A DNA stretch of 64,000 nucleotides from an uncultured Bacteroidota bacterium (GTDB lineage Bacteria > Bacteroidota > Bacteroidia > Bacteroidales > VadinHA17): NCBI GenBank assembly GCA_903844815.1, contig CAIMVD010000172.1, positions 41,798-105,797 of the forward strand, given 5' to 3'. The notes below the pieces were generated by a model. That model had not been told where the DNA came from. It made no database searches and saw only the letters and a list, made by a program, of their open reading frames with translations. The translations under genes and the position numbers were made by a program. Below, in pieces: positions 34,796-45,573 of the stretch. Within the stretch, counting starts at the first letter, position 1. Each line of letters starts with the position of its first letter.

Positions 34796-37700
34796 TTATT
34801 TAATAATTACCTTCCTGATTGTAACTTTTTTGCCTTCAATGATATGAAGCATATAAATTCCTTTCGGAAGCGAATGCAGCTCAACATCTGTAACCCTGTC
34901 CCTTATAAATCCAGTGAAAACAGGCTTGCCGCTCAAATCGTAGATCTTCATTGTCTGATCGTTAACATTGGCGATCTCAACTTTGAAAACTCCTGAAGAT
35001 GGGTTCGGGTAAATATTAACATCCTTGGTGCTTACAATTTCAAGTCCGGTTATGATGCTCGGAATTGTAAGGGTAAGAGCAACAGTGTTTGTATTCCCGG
35101 CAAGGTCAGTCGCAACACCTGCTGCAACATCTACTAAAACATCCCCTGTGGCGGTCGGAGTAATATCAGCTGTATAAGTACGGCTATCAACAACAACAGG
35201 ATTAGCTGCAGTACCATTAGTTATGGTTACATCAATAAGGTCAAAGCCTGTAACATCTTCACTAAAGGTAACAGTAACGTTAAACGGACCTGTAACGGTT
35301 CCTGAACCGCTTGTCCTGGTAAGAACAACTGTTGGTTTTGTAATATCGGCAGCAACAACCAAATCGTTCGAAACTGTATTGTCGTTGCCTGCAAGGTCAG
35401 TTGCCTTGGCGGCTGCAACACTTATAGTAACATTGCCATCCGCTGTCGGTGTGATATCTGCTGTGTATGCACTAACGCTCGCTGTTAAGAATGCACTTGC
35501 AGTTCCATTTAAAATAGTAATATCAGAAACATCAAAACCTGTTACATCTTCGGTGAAGGTGAAGGTTGCATTGAATTTGCCAGTTACAGTTCCTGTTCCG
35601 GAAGATCTTGTGATACTAATTCCTGGAAGAGTAATGTCAGCAGCAACAACCAGTTCATTTGAAACAGTATTGTCATTTCCGGCGAGGTCTTTTGCAGAGG
35701 CTGCAGCAACGCTGACTTTAACGTCGCCTGTTCCTGTTGGTGTAATATCTGCCGTATAGATAGTTGCGCTGACTGGTGTCAGAATACCTGCAGTTCCATT
35801 AACCACTGTAATGTCGGCAGCAACAAATCCTGTAACATCCTCACTGAAGGTGAAGGTAGCATTGAATTTAGTTATTACCGTTCCGGTACCCGATGTCCTG
35901 GTAATGAGAAGTGTCGGAGCCGTAAGGTCAGCGGTTACGCTGAGGTCGTTCGATACTGTATTATTGTTGCCTGCGAGGTCGGCAGCCTTGGCAGCAGCGA
36001 CATTTACAACAACAGCGCCGCCGGCGGTTGGGGTGATAACTGCTGTGTAAACCTTGGCGCTTGTGGTTGCGAAAGTTCCTGCAGTTCCGTTTGTGACGCC
36101 GATGTCGGTCAGATCGAAACCGGTAACATCTTCGTTAAAGGTGACGGTAACACTGAATGTGCCGGAAACCGGTCCTGTACCTGTAGTACGTGTTATTGCT
36201 ACCGTGGGAGCTGCACGGTCAACAACTACATCAAGATTAGCTGCGACAGTGTTTGTATTGCTGGCGGCATCCGAAACAAGTCCTGCAACAAAACCTATAG
36301 TAGTGGTTGCATCGGATACAGGAAGGTTAATAGTAGCCCTGTAGCTTGTTATGCTTTCTTTAACCAGGCCTGTTGCAGTTCCGTTTGTTACGGTGATCTT
36401 ATCGATAGTCATGCCTGTTACCTCTTCAGTAAAATCAACGTATACATCGAAGTTTGCATTTACCGGTCCTGAACCGGAGACTCTCGAAATTGTAACGCCA
36501 GGTTTAAGGCTGTCATAGGTAAGGTTAAGCGAAGAAGTGCTGTTACCTTTAAGAGAAGTGTTCAGGGCAGCATCGTCAGGTACTGATATTTTAACAGGTC
36601 CCTGTGCGGTTGGAGTAATGACTGCCGTGTATACTCTCGGAGTGAATGTAACAAAACCTGAGGCTGAACCGTTTGTAACGACTATATCTCCAACTTCAAA
36701 GCCACTAACATCCTGATCGAAAGTGAATGTGACAGTAAGTGTGGATGAATTGAAGTAGGTAACGCTTCCAGCAGAAGTAATATTCAGGTGGGGCACGCCT
36801 GTTTCAATATATGACAGACTGAGTGTATTTGATTCCCCGTTGCTGTTTCCTGCAAGATCAGCAGCTTTGCCTGCGGCAACTTTAACTGTGATTGTGCCGG
36901 AATTTATCGGTGATACAAGTACAGTGAATTTCTTCCCATCGCCTGCAGGAGCAAAGGCACTTGTAGTTGAATTTGTGACAGTTATATCTGTGATATCAAA
37001 ACCCGTAACACTTTCATTGAATTCAAATGTTGCTGTGAACGGAGCATAAACCGGGTTTCCGGAACTGCTTGATACCGTTACAATAGGAGCAACATTATCG
37101 TTTATGATCTGGAAAGGAGCTGAAGGATTGCTTACAATCCCGGCCGGACTGGTTGATTTAATCCTGATCATATAACCTGTTCCGGTTGCACCAACAGGGA
37201 GTGTTCCTGTTATGGTACCATTCGTAATCGAAACCAGAGATCCGATATTGGTCTCGGTAGCGAAACTGCCGCTGGCATTCGAAAGATAAGCATTGAAGGT
37301 GTTGGCTGAATATGTTCCGGTTACCGTGTAAGGTATGCTAACAGTAGCAGTTGTGGTATTGCTTACATAAAAAGGAGCTCCCGTTATTGAACCTACAGTA
37401 ATTGACAGGTCAGTTACCACGAAACTACGGACAAACAGAGGTGCGGCAGCCGGACTGTTGTTAACAAGGCCAACTGTAACTGCACTGAGTGCCGATTCGG
37501 TGATACCATTAGCTATTGCATTGGCAGCATCAGCAGCACATATGAAATACTCATATTCTGCGGTGGGCGTGAGGCCGGTAAGGGCAAAACTCCAGGTTAC
37601 ATTGTCACCACCCTTTGTACCACTTACCCCTGTGAAGGCTACAGCTGATCCTTTCAGCCTGTACCACATTTTTGCACCTGCAACAGCTGTATTGTCAGTT

Positions 37701-40700
37701 ATTGTAGCTGTAAATGCAGGCGAAGTGTTTGAAGTGTTTGTAAATGGAACATAACTTATTACCGGAGCAATAATGTCGGTAGCAAGAGTTAATGCTGCAT
37801 CTTCAAGGGCTCCGATATCCGGAGTACTTGCATTCCTTACGTTTCCGTTGTTGTCCTCAGTAACCGAAATGGGGAGACCGGAATTGATTGCAGGTGAAGT
37901 CGCAAGGAGTGTAACATCATTGGTGGCGCCGGCAGTGAATTTCGGATCACCCACGGCACTTCCGAGGTCACGTCCATTTCCGGGATTAAATCCGTTGCTC
38001 TGCCACTGTGAAAGAGTTAGTCCCCCAACACTTCCTATGGTGAACAGTGCGCTTGCCTTGGTTCCTCCAAGAAAATAAATATTATTCCTGTAATTATTTG
38101 ATAATTCGATTGTATTCTGGCTGATACCCTTTGTAAATGTTGCCAGAGCATTGTCGATAGTGTTATAGAAGATGTTGTTGCTGATATCAAGATTAGTTGA
38201 CGACTCAACGTTCATGGTAAAACAAACGGCATTTACAGTACCGTTGCCTGTTCCATAAAGATTTACAGTGTTATAATAGAATTTAATATTATCACTTGAA
38301 GCAATCGCAACTCCTTTAAGACCTTCTGTATAATTGGTGGTTACACTGCCATTGCCTGTTATCCCCGAAATGATATTGTTTGAGATAACCAGATTCTTAT
38401 TTGAAAGTGACATGATACCATTAGAAACATTGGATCCGAGAAGTGCATTGTTCTTAACATCGGTAATGATGTTCTTGTTTACCGTACCACCATTGATGTT
38501 TGACAATCGAATACCAATTGTATTGAAACCATCCATTGAATTGATGATATTCCTCATTATGTTATTTTCAATAAGAATATCAGCACATTTGTCGAGTGAA
38601 ACACCATATGAAATCAGCGAATTGGCAATGTCGGTATTTCCAAATACCGAATTCCTGATAACAGGTCTGAGAATACCGGCGAGGGTCATACCTGAATAGC
38701 CCTTGTTTATATAAACATTCTCAATAAGGAAATCAGAATGGTTAATACCCATGGAAGTTATACATGCGTATGAAACTGAAGAAAAATCGCAGTACCTCAG
38801 AGTTATGTTGCTGCAACCATTCGTTTCGCTACTGTTGAATTTAATCGGGTATGCAAAATCCGCGGTAAATTTAAGATAGTTTACATTATCTACGCCCACG
38901 CTGCCATCGATGACAATCCTGTCGGCTCCCTCAATCGTAATCGGTGTCGGATTACTATTTGAGATCGTCCTTAAAGTTGCAGCGCTTGACTTTATTGTGA
39001 GGGTATAATTTCCGAGACCGGTTTCCTGCCATTGCTTCAGGGTTATTGCACCCGTCTCGGTAAGGTTTGATGTAATGTTTGCAGTTATATTTCCACTAAT
39101 TAACGATGAGTTTATTGCGTCGAACAATCCATTGGGATTTGTAAGACTTGTATAATTTCCAGCGGCTCCCACGGTATAGGTTCCTCCTGCGAGGGTCTGT
39201 CCGTATGAGAAACTGTATACATAATCCGGATTGGCAGCAGGGTTATTAACCTCGAGGCCTGTATTGTTAACTGAAAGACCGGAAGTCATGAATCCGTTCG
39301 AAATTACATTACCTGCAACATCTTTAGCACACACAAAATACTCATATGCCCCAGATGCCAGAGTCGGGAAGAGAAATTCCCAGATATTTCCGAACTGGGT
39401 TCCTGCGACCTGACTGAATGCAGCAGTAGAACTTTTAACCCTGAACCAAAGAATAGCATTTGAAACTCCTATATTATCCGTAATATCTGCTGTCAGCCTT
39501 ACTTCTCCCAAAGTAGCAGAGGTAAGAGGCTGAAACTTGATTACTGGAGGAAATAAATCGGATGTTGTTCCAAGATCTCCTTCATAAGCACCGATATCAG
39601 GAAGCGTTGCACTCCTTGCCGTTCCGTTAATCCCTGTTGTAACAAGGGCGATAGGTTGTGCATTATTTGAGGCAGGGCTTGGATTCACCGGAAGAAAGTT
39701 AGCCAGAACACGGTCGGAGAAGTTAGGCTCTGAAAAGATATTATTCAGGTTATATCCGGGAGAAGGTTTGGTGGTCCACTTCTGCCATCCCTTGAATTTA
39801 TAAAAGGTGCCTCCTGAGTAGGTATAATTATTTGTAATTGTTTCATCAATCCAGAAATTGTTATTTTCAATTACTCCCTCAGATGATATCAGAGAATGGT
39901 AGGTATAGGTCCCCGCAACAGAATAATCGGCAAAAATATTGTTTTTAATTTCAGTGTTTGTTCCGGCAAGGCATAATACAATGTTCTCATGCTGATTGAC
40001 AGAGCTGCTTACAATCGTATTGAATAAGATTCTCTGTTTTGAAGCTCCGGTGCTGTATAAAGCAATCATATTCCTGTAATAAGTAGAACCAGCTGAACTT
40101 GTCGCTCTGGCACCATCTAAATCGTAAACAAGGTTGTTGTAGAGATTAAGTTCAGATGTAACATCTGTTGAATTCATATAAAACCCGGTAAGTCCCGCGA
40201 TTTCGTCGGTCGAGGTCGACCTCAGGTTATGCACTTTGTTATTGTAGATATTGTTTACTCCCCTGAAGGCGTCAATAAATATAGCAATAAAGCTGGTTGA
40301 TGCAATATTCTGAATTTCATTGTCATGAAAAGAGAGATTCCTGCAAAGAACAGATTTAAATGCCGAACCATACTGTAGAGGTTGTGTTACAGTTACCGCA
40401 TCTCCGAACATACAGTTTTTTATTTCGATATTGTCGTTCGGGACAGATTGACCAAGAAGATAAACAGACGTGCGGCTTTTCAGAAATGTCACATTATCGA
40501 TAACCATGTTTGAAACAATGCCAGCAACGGCTGATGCGCCCTGATTAACAAAAATGCCATATTGCTCTGTAGCGTCACTCCTTGGCTCAATATTTACAGT
40601 CGAGTTTTTGATTGTAAGATGATCGGGACCATTATTGGCTGTGTTTGCAACAAGGAACCCATACTCTACTTTGTCGGCATCGAGCGTGGCTGTCGGGTCT

Positions 40701-41083
40701 GATATGATGTCAATACCATTAAAAGTCACATAATCAGCCCCCCTGATGGCTACGACTGCATCTGTTGCAGTACCGGCAACAACCTTACCCTGAATGACGG
40801 GATTGACGCCAAGACCATTCTTTAAAAATACTACCGGGTTGGCAGCGCTGGCTGTAAGGGTTGTAATTGAGATACTCCCTTCATTATAGGTAGTCCCTGC
40901 TGCAACCAGAAAGGTAACCCCTCCTGCGCCAACACCATTGGTATTCAAAGCGTTTACAGCTGAAGCGAACGTCAGATAATCGCCTCCGACAGGATTAATT
41001 GTTTTTGTACCAACAAGCACCTGAGAAAACATTTGGCTGCTTAATACAAATAACAATAATGCTAAAAAGTAGATTTTTTTCAT
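34796..41083 (-). CDS. Giant exported beta-helix/Ig-repeat protein with type IX secretion tail
   Basis: A 2095-residue surface or secreted protein. It starts with a signal peptide (KKIYFLALLLFVLSSQMFS), then two parallel beta-helix-like regions (~residues 30-480 and ~640-1080, rich in NN and IxxN turns, each ending in a DIGAyE/DIGALED block). After a linker (~1090-1320) come seven Ig-like repeats (~1328-2010) sharing the pattern TRTSGTGTVTxxFNxTFTF-SEDVTGF-xxxDITxxNGTA and AADLAGNxNTVSN. The C-terminal ~80 residues (YPNPSSGVFKVEI ... LPKGIYMLHI) are a T9SS sorting domain. Probable adhesin or glycan-binding protein; ligand unknown. The last Ig repeats are very alike, a sign of recent duplication. 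Confidence 0.88.
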   Translation of the reverse strand: MKKIYFLALLLFVLSSQMFSQVLVGTKTINPVGGDYLTFASAVNALNTNGVGAGGVTFLVAAGTTYNEGSISITTLTASAANPVVFLKNGLGVNPVIQGKVVAGTATDAVVAIRGADYVTFNGIDIISDPTATLDADKVEYGFLVANTANNGPDHLTIKNSTVNIEPRSDATEQYGIFVNQGASAVAGIVSNMVIDNVTFLKSRTSVYLLGQSVPNDNIEIKNCMFGDAVTVTQPLQYGSAFKSVLCRNLSFHDNEIQNIASTSFIAIFIDAFRGVNNIYNNKVHNLRSTSTDEIAGLTGFYMNSTDVTSELNLYNNLVYDLDGARATSSAGSTYYRNMIALYSTGASKQRILFNTIVSSSVNQHENIVLCLAGTNTEIKNNIFADYSVAGTYTYHSLISSEGVIENNNFWIDETITNNYTYSGGTFYKFKGWQKWTTKPSPGYNLNNIFSEPNFSDRVLANFLPVNPSPASNNAQPIALVTTGINGTARSATLPDIGAYEGDLGTTSDLFPPVIKFQPLTSATLGEVRLTADITDNIGVSNAILWFRVKSSTAAFSQVAGTQFGNIWEFLFPTLASGAYEYFVCAKDVAGNVISNGFMTSGLSVNNTGLEVNNPAANPDYVYSFSYGQTLAGGTYTVGAAGNYTSLTNPNGLFDAINSSLISGNITANITSNLTETGAITLKQWQETGLGNYTLTIKSSAATLRTISNSNPTPITIEGADRIVIDGSVGVDNVNYLKFTADFAYPIKFNSSETNGCSNITLRYCDFSSVSYACITSMGINHSDFLIENVYINKGYSGMTLAGILRPVIRNSVFGNTDIANSLISYGVSLDKCADILIENNIMRNIINSMDGFNTIGIRLSNINGGTVNKNIITDVKNNALLGSNVSNGIMSLSNKNLVISNNIISGITGNGSVTTNYTEGLKGVAIASSDNIKFYYNTVNLYGTGNGTVNAVCFTMNVESSTNLDISNNIFYNTIDNALATFTKGISQNTIELSNNYRNNIYFLGGTKASALFTIGSVGGLTLSQWQSNGFNPGNGRDLGSAVGDPKFTAGATNDVTLLATSPAINSGLPISVTEDNNGNVRNASTPDIGALEDAALTLATDIIAPVISYVPFTNTSNTSPAFTATITDNTAVAGAKMWYRLKGSAVAFTGVSGTKGGDNVTWSFALTGLTPTAEYEYFICAADAANAIANGITESALSAVTVGLVNNSPAAAPLFVRSFVVTDLSITVGSITGAPFYVSNTTTATVSIPYTVTGTYSANTFNAYLSNASGSFATETNIGSLVSITNGTITGTLPVGATGTGYMIRIKSTSPAGIVSNPSAPFQIINDNVAPIVTVSSSSGNPVYAPFTATFEFNESVTGFDITDITVTNSTTSAFAPAGDGKKFTVLVSPINSGTITVKVAAGKAADLAGNSNGESNTLSLSYIETGVPHLNITSAGSVTYFNSSTLTVTFTFDQDVSGFEVGDIVVTNGSASGFVTFTPRVYTAVITPTAQGPVKISVPDDAALNTSLKGNSTSSLNLTYDSLKPGVTISRVSGSGPVNANFDVYVDFTEEVTGMTIDKITVTNGTATGLVKESITSYRATINLPVSDATTTIGFVAGLVSDAASNTNTVAANLDVVVDRAAPTVAITRTTGTGPVSGTFSVTVTFNEDVTGFDLTDIGVTNGTAGTFATTSAKVYTAVITPTAGGAVVVNVAAAKAADLAGNNNTVSNDLSVTADLTAPTLLITRTSGTGTVITKFNATFTFSEDVTGFVAADITVVNGTAGILTPVSATIYTADITPTGTGDVKVSVAAASAKDLAGNDNTVSNELVVAADITLPGISITRSSGTGTVTGKFNATFTFTEDVTGFDVSDITILNGTASAFLTASVSAYTADITPTADGNVTISVAAAKATDLAGNDNTVSNDLVVAADITKPTVVLTRTSGSGTVTGPFNVTVTFSEDVTGFDLIDVTITNGTAANPVVVDSRTYTADITPTATGDVLVDVAAGVATDLAGNTNTVALTLTIPSIITGLEIVSTKDVNIYPNPSSGVFKVEIANVNDQTMKIYDLSGKPVFTGFIRDRVTDVELHSLPKGIYMLHIIEGKKVTIRKVIIK

Positions 41084-41103
41084 ATCATGGTTAATTTATG
41101 GAT

Positions 41104-41111
41104 CAAAAATA
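41104..41111 (-). promoter_or_regulatory. Possible -7 box of the giant surface-protein gene
   Basis: On the minus strand TATTTTTG matches TAnnTTTG and ends 20 bp before the start codon. No convincing -33 element was found, so this is tentative. Confidence 0.35.
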
Positions 41112-41262
41112 TAATTTAAATATCATTATTCAGAATTATTTTTGATAAATAGGTTTTTTTAGTTGATTATATGCCGTTTTACGTGTCTAAAATACTAAAT
41201 AAAACACCCGGTTCTGCCGCATTTAGTTAAGCATTTCTAATTTATGCCCAGCGTACATTTGC

Positions 41263-42057
41263 TTAAAAGTCAGAATAAGATGCAGGATGCAAGAGGTATG
41301 GATTCGCTTTGGAAACAGTATTCTTGTATTCATCCATCGTGGAAAGCCTCTTCCAGTCAGCATGGTTTCTGAATGCAGCCCAGCAATCATCATGAGCTTT
41401 CATGTTCGCATAGGTGGTCAGGTACATAAGCCTGGGCATTTTGCTTCCCATCAGCACTTGCCCGAAAAACACCGGATTAGCTCCTATCTTTTCAAAAATG
41501 CCGATCTCACCGCCCTCGTTGAACATCTCGATCTTTTTTGTTGCCTTCGCCTCTGTTGCGCTCTCGTAACTCCTTAGTTCATAAATTCTTTCCGACATGG
41601 GAGTTGTAAAGGAAGGAACTTTAAACTCCGGCATTGATGCAAAAGCCTTCATCAGAATGTTTTCATATCTTGCAAAAGGCGGGTTATTATACGGAGCATC
41701 AATAAATTCCTTACCGGCAGTCAGATAGGCCAGGTCCTTTGCAAGCTTCGTCTCAATTTCAAGATATTGATCAAGGGTCTTAAATGGAACAAAAACATAT
41801 ACGAACTTGCCAAAAGCTGTATCCTGTTCAACCGGCTTGAACACTCCGATTTTGCTGATCCCCGCACGATGCATTGCAGGTATAAATGCATCCTTAAGAT
41901 AAGTGTCAATCCTGGATTCCTGTGTCGTTCCCCCTATCCTGTACATCTTAATTTCATAATACATCTGCCTGGCAGGTGACTTACTAAAACAAATGTTCAA
42001 AAAAGCGATTAACAGGATAATTGTCGTACTTGTCCGTAAAAAAGTGATTCTTTTCAT
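41263..42057 (-). CDS. NIPSNAP-family exported protein
   Basis: The 264-residue product has a signal peptide (KRITFLRTSTTIILLIAFLN) and two NIPSNAP-type ferredoxin-like domains: MYYEIKMYRIGGTTQ (~residues 32-140) and ERIYELRSYESATEAKATKK with CWAAFRNHADWKRL (~150-255). The frame is open to 42114, but that start would overlap the preceding gene and lack a signal peptide, so the ATG at 42057 is chosen. NIPSNAP proteins in Bacteroidota are often found in sugar-catabolism loci; no reaction is known for this type. It lies 34 bp after the DUF6807 gene on the same strand and is probably co-transcribed with it. Confidence 0.8.
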   Translation of the reverse strand: MKRITFLRTSTTIILLIAFLNICFSKSPARQMYYEIKMYRIGGTTQESRIDTYLKDAFIPAMHRAGISKIGVFKPVEQDTAFGKFVYVFVPFKTLDQYLEIETKLAKDLAYLTAGKEFIDAPYNNPPFARYENILMKAFASMPEFKVPSFTTPMSERIYELRSYESATEAKATKKIEMFNEGGEIGIFEKIGANPVFFGQVLMGSKMPRLMYLTTYANMKAHDDCWAAFRNHADWKRLSTMDEYKNTVSKANPYLLHPASYSDF

Positions 42058-42091
42058 AATAAGAGTATTTGATTTTAAATAAATATAATAA

Positions 42092-43144
42092 TTAATATGC
42101 TTTTGAGAACTCACTTAAGACCTTATTTGCTTCCTCAGCTGTTATTTCGGAACCTGACTTCAGGCAAAACCTGTGAACAAGGGTTATCGATTTCCCCTTC
42201 TCCAGGGTAGTGCTGGCCTTCTCCTGTTTTGGATCATATGAATTGCGACCAAGATTATTGAGTGCAAAGAGTCCGTAACCGCGTGCATGAGCAAAAGCCG
42301 GATAACCGGGGTTTTTTGGATTATCAAAGATCCCGAATGAAATTGTAGTCCCGTCTTTGACACCGGTAAGGACAACCCAGGCATTACTCGTTCCCCATAC
42401 GGCATCGCCCTTAAGTCCCTGGCTTGAGGTATACATGCCTGTTACTCCTGTGTTATCGGTAGCCTTGACGGATGTTGGATTGCCTTTGTCGTCAGTAAAT
42501 ATAAGCGATTCATTTGATGGCATCTCAAATGCTCTGTCAACCCTGATTGCAAACATCCCTTCCTTGCTCTCTCCAAGAGTAACAGGACCGTTAACAGCCG
42601 TAAGGGTTGATATGTGGTCAATTGTCCTCGAATTGCCATCGCCCGAAAAAATGTACTTTGTGTGTTCTTTCAGGAGAGTATTGCCTTTATTGTCATCCCA
42701 GTTCATTTCTACTTCAAGCAGGCCCTGCTTACCACTTTCAGCTTTAATTATCTTCTTATGAACTATATGTCCGTAATCATCCTTTTTATCTGAAGCTATT
42801 GCCGATGAGTTATTCCAGAAATCAAGACCATTCACATTGCCGTAATTAAACCAGATTCCGGTATGATGCGGATGATCGACACGCTCCCCCCTTCTCGGTT
42901 CTATGGGATATCCCCTTGTAATCAACGAACCGTTGGGAGCGATTACAGGGAACAGATAGGGTTTCTCAAATCCTGCCGGATAGCGGTAAGAGGTAAACAA
43001 CCTTCCGTCAACATAAATATCGACCCTCTCCTTTTCATCGGACCTGACTAGCTTAACTCCTTTTTCATTTGACGACTGTGCATTACTGTTCATTAAAGCA
43101 GTTGAAATGAGAATAGCAGCAAATAAATTTCTTAGGGTTGTCAT
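42092..43144 (-). CDS. DUF6807 (PmoA-like) exported protein
   Basis: A 350-residue protein with a signal peptide (TTLRNLFAAILISTALMNSNAQ). The body carries the DUF6807/'PmoA' pattern: YRYPAGFEKPYLFPVIAPNGS, GERVDHPHHTGIWFNYGNVNGLDFW and GMFAIRVDRAFE. The PmoA label is historical; these proteins are soluble and have nothing to do with methane oxidation as far as is known. Neighbours (NIPSNAP, GH31, SusCD) suggest a role in glycan breakdown in the periplasm. A frame-conserved His cluster (DHPHHTG) could bind metal; that is an inference. Confidence 0.85.
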   Translation of the reverse strand: MTTLRNLFAAILISTALMNSNAQSSNEKGVKLVRSDEKERVDIYVDGRLFTSYRYPAGFEKPYLFPVIAPNGSLITRGYPIEPRRGERVDHPHHTGIWFNYGNVNGLDFWNNSSAIASDKKDDYGHIVHKKIIKAESGKQGLLEVEMNWDDNKGNTLLKEHTKYIFSGDGNSRTIDHISTLTAVNGPVTLGESKEGMFAIRVDRAFEMPSNESLIFTDDKGNPTSVKATDNTGVTGMYTSSQGLKGDAVWGTSNAWVVLTGVKDGTTISFGIFDNPKNPGYPAFAHARGYGLFALNNLGRNSYDPKQEKASTTLEKGKSITLVHRFCLKSGSEITAEEANKVLSEFSKAY

Positions 43145-43387
43145 AACTAATTATTTGAATTCTAATAAATATTCAGGAGTTTAGTTTTTGGTGTATTCTG
43201 TAAAAAATGGCCCTTACTTTCAATTATCAGGCATGGATAGAACATTCAATGTAAAAATAAAATTAATTCTGATTCTTACGGGGCACATTAGCATGCTTTT
43301 TTTACATTTTGCAATCTTTAACTTTTCAAGTGAGTATTTATAGAATTCTTTTACTTTTGATTGAAGCCGAATCACACTACAAACTAT

Positions 43388-45541
43388 ATGAAAAAATTAA
43401 CTTTATTAATCTTACTGACGCTGATTATAAACGGACTTTCGGGAGGATTAGCTGCCCGGAACCCTTCATGGCAGGAGGTTGCCCCGGGAGTCTGGAAATC
43501 AGTAATTGGAATTCCGGATAAGCTTGATCTTTTTAACAGTGCAGATATTAAACCATATATCGATGGATTGAAAAAAATGAAGTCCGGAAAATTTCCCCTG
43601 CCTGAAGATCAGATTTCTGCTGAAGTTACGGAAGGAAAAACATTTCTCAGGTTTCCTCTTGTAAAAAATGAAGAGATTTTCGGATTTGGCCTGAATTTCA
43701 AAACGGTTCAGCAGAGAGGAAAAATACTTCAGCTGCATGTCGACCACTATGGGGGATCCGATAACGGGCGTACCCACGCGCCGGTTCCGTTTTATGTCTC
43801 TGATCAGGGGTATGGTGTCTTTATAAACAGTTCACGATATCTGACGGTTTATGCAGGTACGGCAGTAAGAAAAGAGAGTAAAGAAGCTCCGCTGCCCCTC
43901 GACAGGAACACTGATAAAAACTGGAACTCCCAGCCCTACTCCGATGCAGTTGAGATACTTGTTCCGACTACCGGTGTGGAAATCTACGTTTTTGAAGGTC
44001 CTACAACTCTTGATGCTGTAAGAAGATACAATCTCTATTCAGGTGGGGGTTGCCTTCCGCCAAGGTGGGGACTTGGCTTTACTCAACGCGTACCCGCGCT
44101 ATTTACAGCGGCAGAGGTGGAACAGGAGGCAAGGAGTTTCCGTGAAAAAGGATTTCCTCTCGATTTTATTGGTCTCGAACCTGGATGGCAGAGCAAATCG
44201 TACCCATGTACAATTGAATGGGATAAAACCAGGTTTCCTGATCCCGCTGGTTTTGTGAGGACCATGAAAGAATCGAAAATTAGATTGAATTTATGGACTA
44301 ACCCGTATCTCTCTACTGAATCACCTGCTTTTGAAAGGATTCTGAAGTATACAGGCTCCCATACTGTGTGGGGAGGTGTTGTTCCTGACCTTACAATACC
44401 TCAGGCACAAAATATATTTCTAAACCAGCTCGACAGCAATCAGGTAAATATCGGAATCAGTGGTTATAAAATTGATGAATGCGACGGCTACGACAATTGG
44501 CTCTGGCCCGATGTTGCCCAATTTCCTTCGGGAAACAGTGCCGAGCAAATCAGGCAGACCTATGGATTGCTATTACAGAAAATGACTACTGATCTTTTCC
44601 GCCGGAAGAATTCAAGAACCTATGGACTGATCCGGGCTTCGAACGGAGGAGGTTCATCTTTTCCCTATGTAATATATAATGATTACTACAGTCACCAGGA
44701 CTTCATTACAGCTCTGATAAACTCCGGATTCGCCGGAGTATTATGGACTCCGGAGGTAAGAAGTTCAAATACCGGGGAGGAGTGGTTGCGCCGGATTCAG
44801 ACTGTCTGCTTCTCGCCTATGGCAATGATCAACGCCTGGTCAAGCGGAACAAAACCGTGGTCGTTTCCAGAGGTTGAAAAGGAGGTTAAGGAATATACCC
44901 TGCTCCGGATGCAGCTTATACCCTACCTTTATACCGAGTTTGCCAGATATCACTTTGAAGGGACACCCCCATTCAGGGGAATGAATCTCGAGAATGGATT
45001 TGATGCAGGGGCAAAAACTGAGTTGAGAAATGATAACCTTAATGAAAACCCATACGCAGAGGCGATACTAAATGAAATAAAAGATCAGTATATGACAGGA
45101 GAATATCTGCTGGTGGCTCCCATGTTCACCGGTCAGACTTCCCGTAATATTGTGCTTCCAAAAGGCAGGTGGTATGATTTCTATACCGGTAAATATGCTG
45201 GTGACGGTGAAGTCATTAATGTAACTCCCGGTCTGGGAAAAATTCCGGTCTTTGTGAAGGATGGGGGAATTATCCCAATGATGCCGGCAAGACTTCAAGC
45301 CCCTGCAAAAGGAGAGAAATTTGATCTGGAAATAAGATATTATGGTTCAAAACCCGGCAGTTACAAACTTTATGATGATGACGGGGAGACCTTCGACTAT
45401 GAAAAAGGAAGCTTTTCATGGAGGGAAATCAGTGTGCTCAGCAACAAGAAGGGAAATCCCTCAGTAACTCTTTCAAAGGCAGAAAAAGGGAAACCTGATA
45501 ATATTGGAAATGTCACATGGAAATTTATGACTGCTGAATAA
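43388..45541 (+). CDS. Glycoside hydrolase family 31
   Basis: Retaining alpha-glycosidase family (alpha-glucosidase, alpha-xylosidase and related). The frame is open from 43361, but the signal peptide starts at the ATG at 43388 (KKLTLLILLTLIINGLSGGLA), giving 717 residues. After an N-terminal beta-sandwich (~25-210) the catalytic barrel has PPRWGLGFTQRVP, the substrate strand DFIGLEPGWQ and the nucleophile Asp in GYKIDECDGYD (~residue 363). The usual acid/base region reads GVLWTPEVRSS, a variant of the classical WTGD. C-terminal DUF5110-like sheets follow (YKLYDDDGETFDYEKGSFSW). The exact substrate cannot be told. Confidence 0.9.
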   Translation: MKKLTLLILLTLIINGLSGGLAARNPSWQEVAPGVWKSVIGIPDKLDLFNSADIKPYIDGLKKMKSGKFPLPEDQISAEVTEGKTFLRFPLVKNEEIFGFGLNFKTVQQRGKILQLHVDHYGGSDNGRTHAPVPFYVSDQGYGVFINSSRYLTVYAGTAVRKESKEAPLPLDRNTDKNWNSQPYSDAVEILVPTTGVEIYVFEGPTTLDAVRRYNLYSGGGCLPPRWGLGFTQRVPALFTAAEVEQEARSFREKGFPLDFIGLEPGWQSKSYPCTIEWDKTRFPDPAGFVRTMKESKIRLNLWTNPYLSTESPAFERILKYTGSHTVWGGVVPDLTIPQAQNIFLNQLDSNQVNIGISGYKIDECDGYDNWLWPDVAQFPSGNSAEQIRQTYGLLLQKMTTDLFRRKNSRTYGLIRASNGGGSSFPYVIYNDYYSHQDFITALINSGFAGVLWTPEVRSSNTGEEWLRRIQTVCFSPMAMINAWSSGTKPWSFPEVEKEVKEYTLLRMQLIPYLYTEFARYHFEGTPPFRGMNLENGFDAGAKTELRNDNLNENPYAEAILNEIKDQYMTGEYLLVAPMFTGQTSRNIVLPKGRWYDFYTGKYAGDGEVINVTPGLGKIPVFVKDGGIIPMMPARLQAPAKGEKFDLEIRYYGSKPGSYKLYDDDGETFDYEKGSFSWREISVLSNKKGNPSVTLSKAEKGKPDNIGNVTWKFMTAE

Positions 45542-45573
45542 GATAAGAAGAAGGCCTTATATTCCCTCTCCTT

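Noticed and set aside
35223..36344. Several plus-strand ORFs over the Ig-repeat gene
   Set aside because: They are antisense to one long frame with a signal peptide and T9SS tail; their repeated text reflects the repeats on the other strand.
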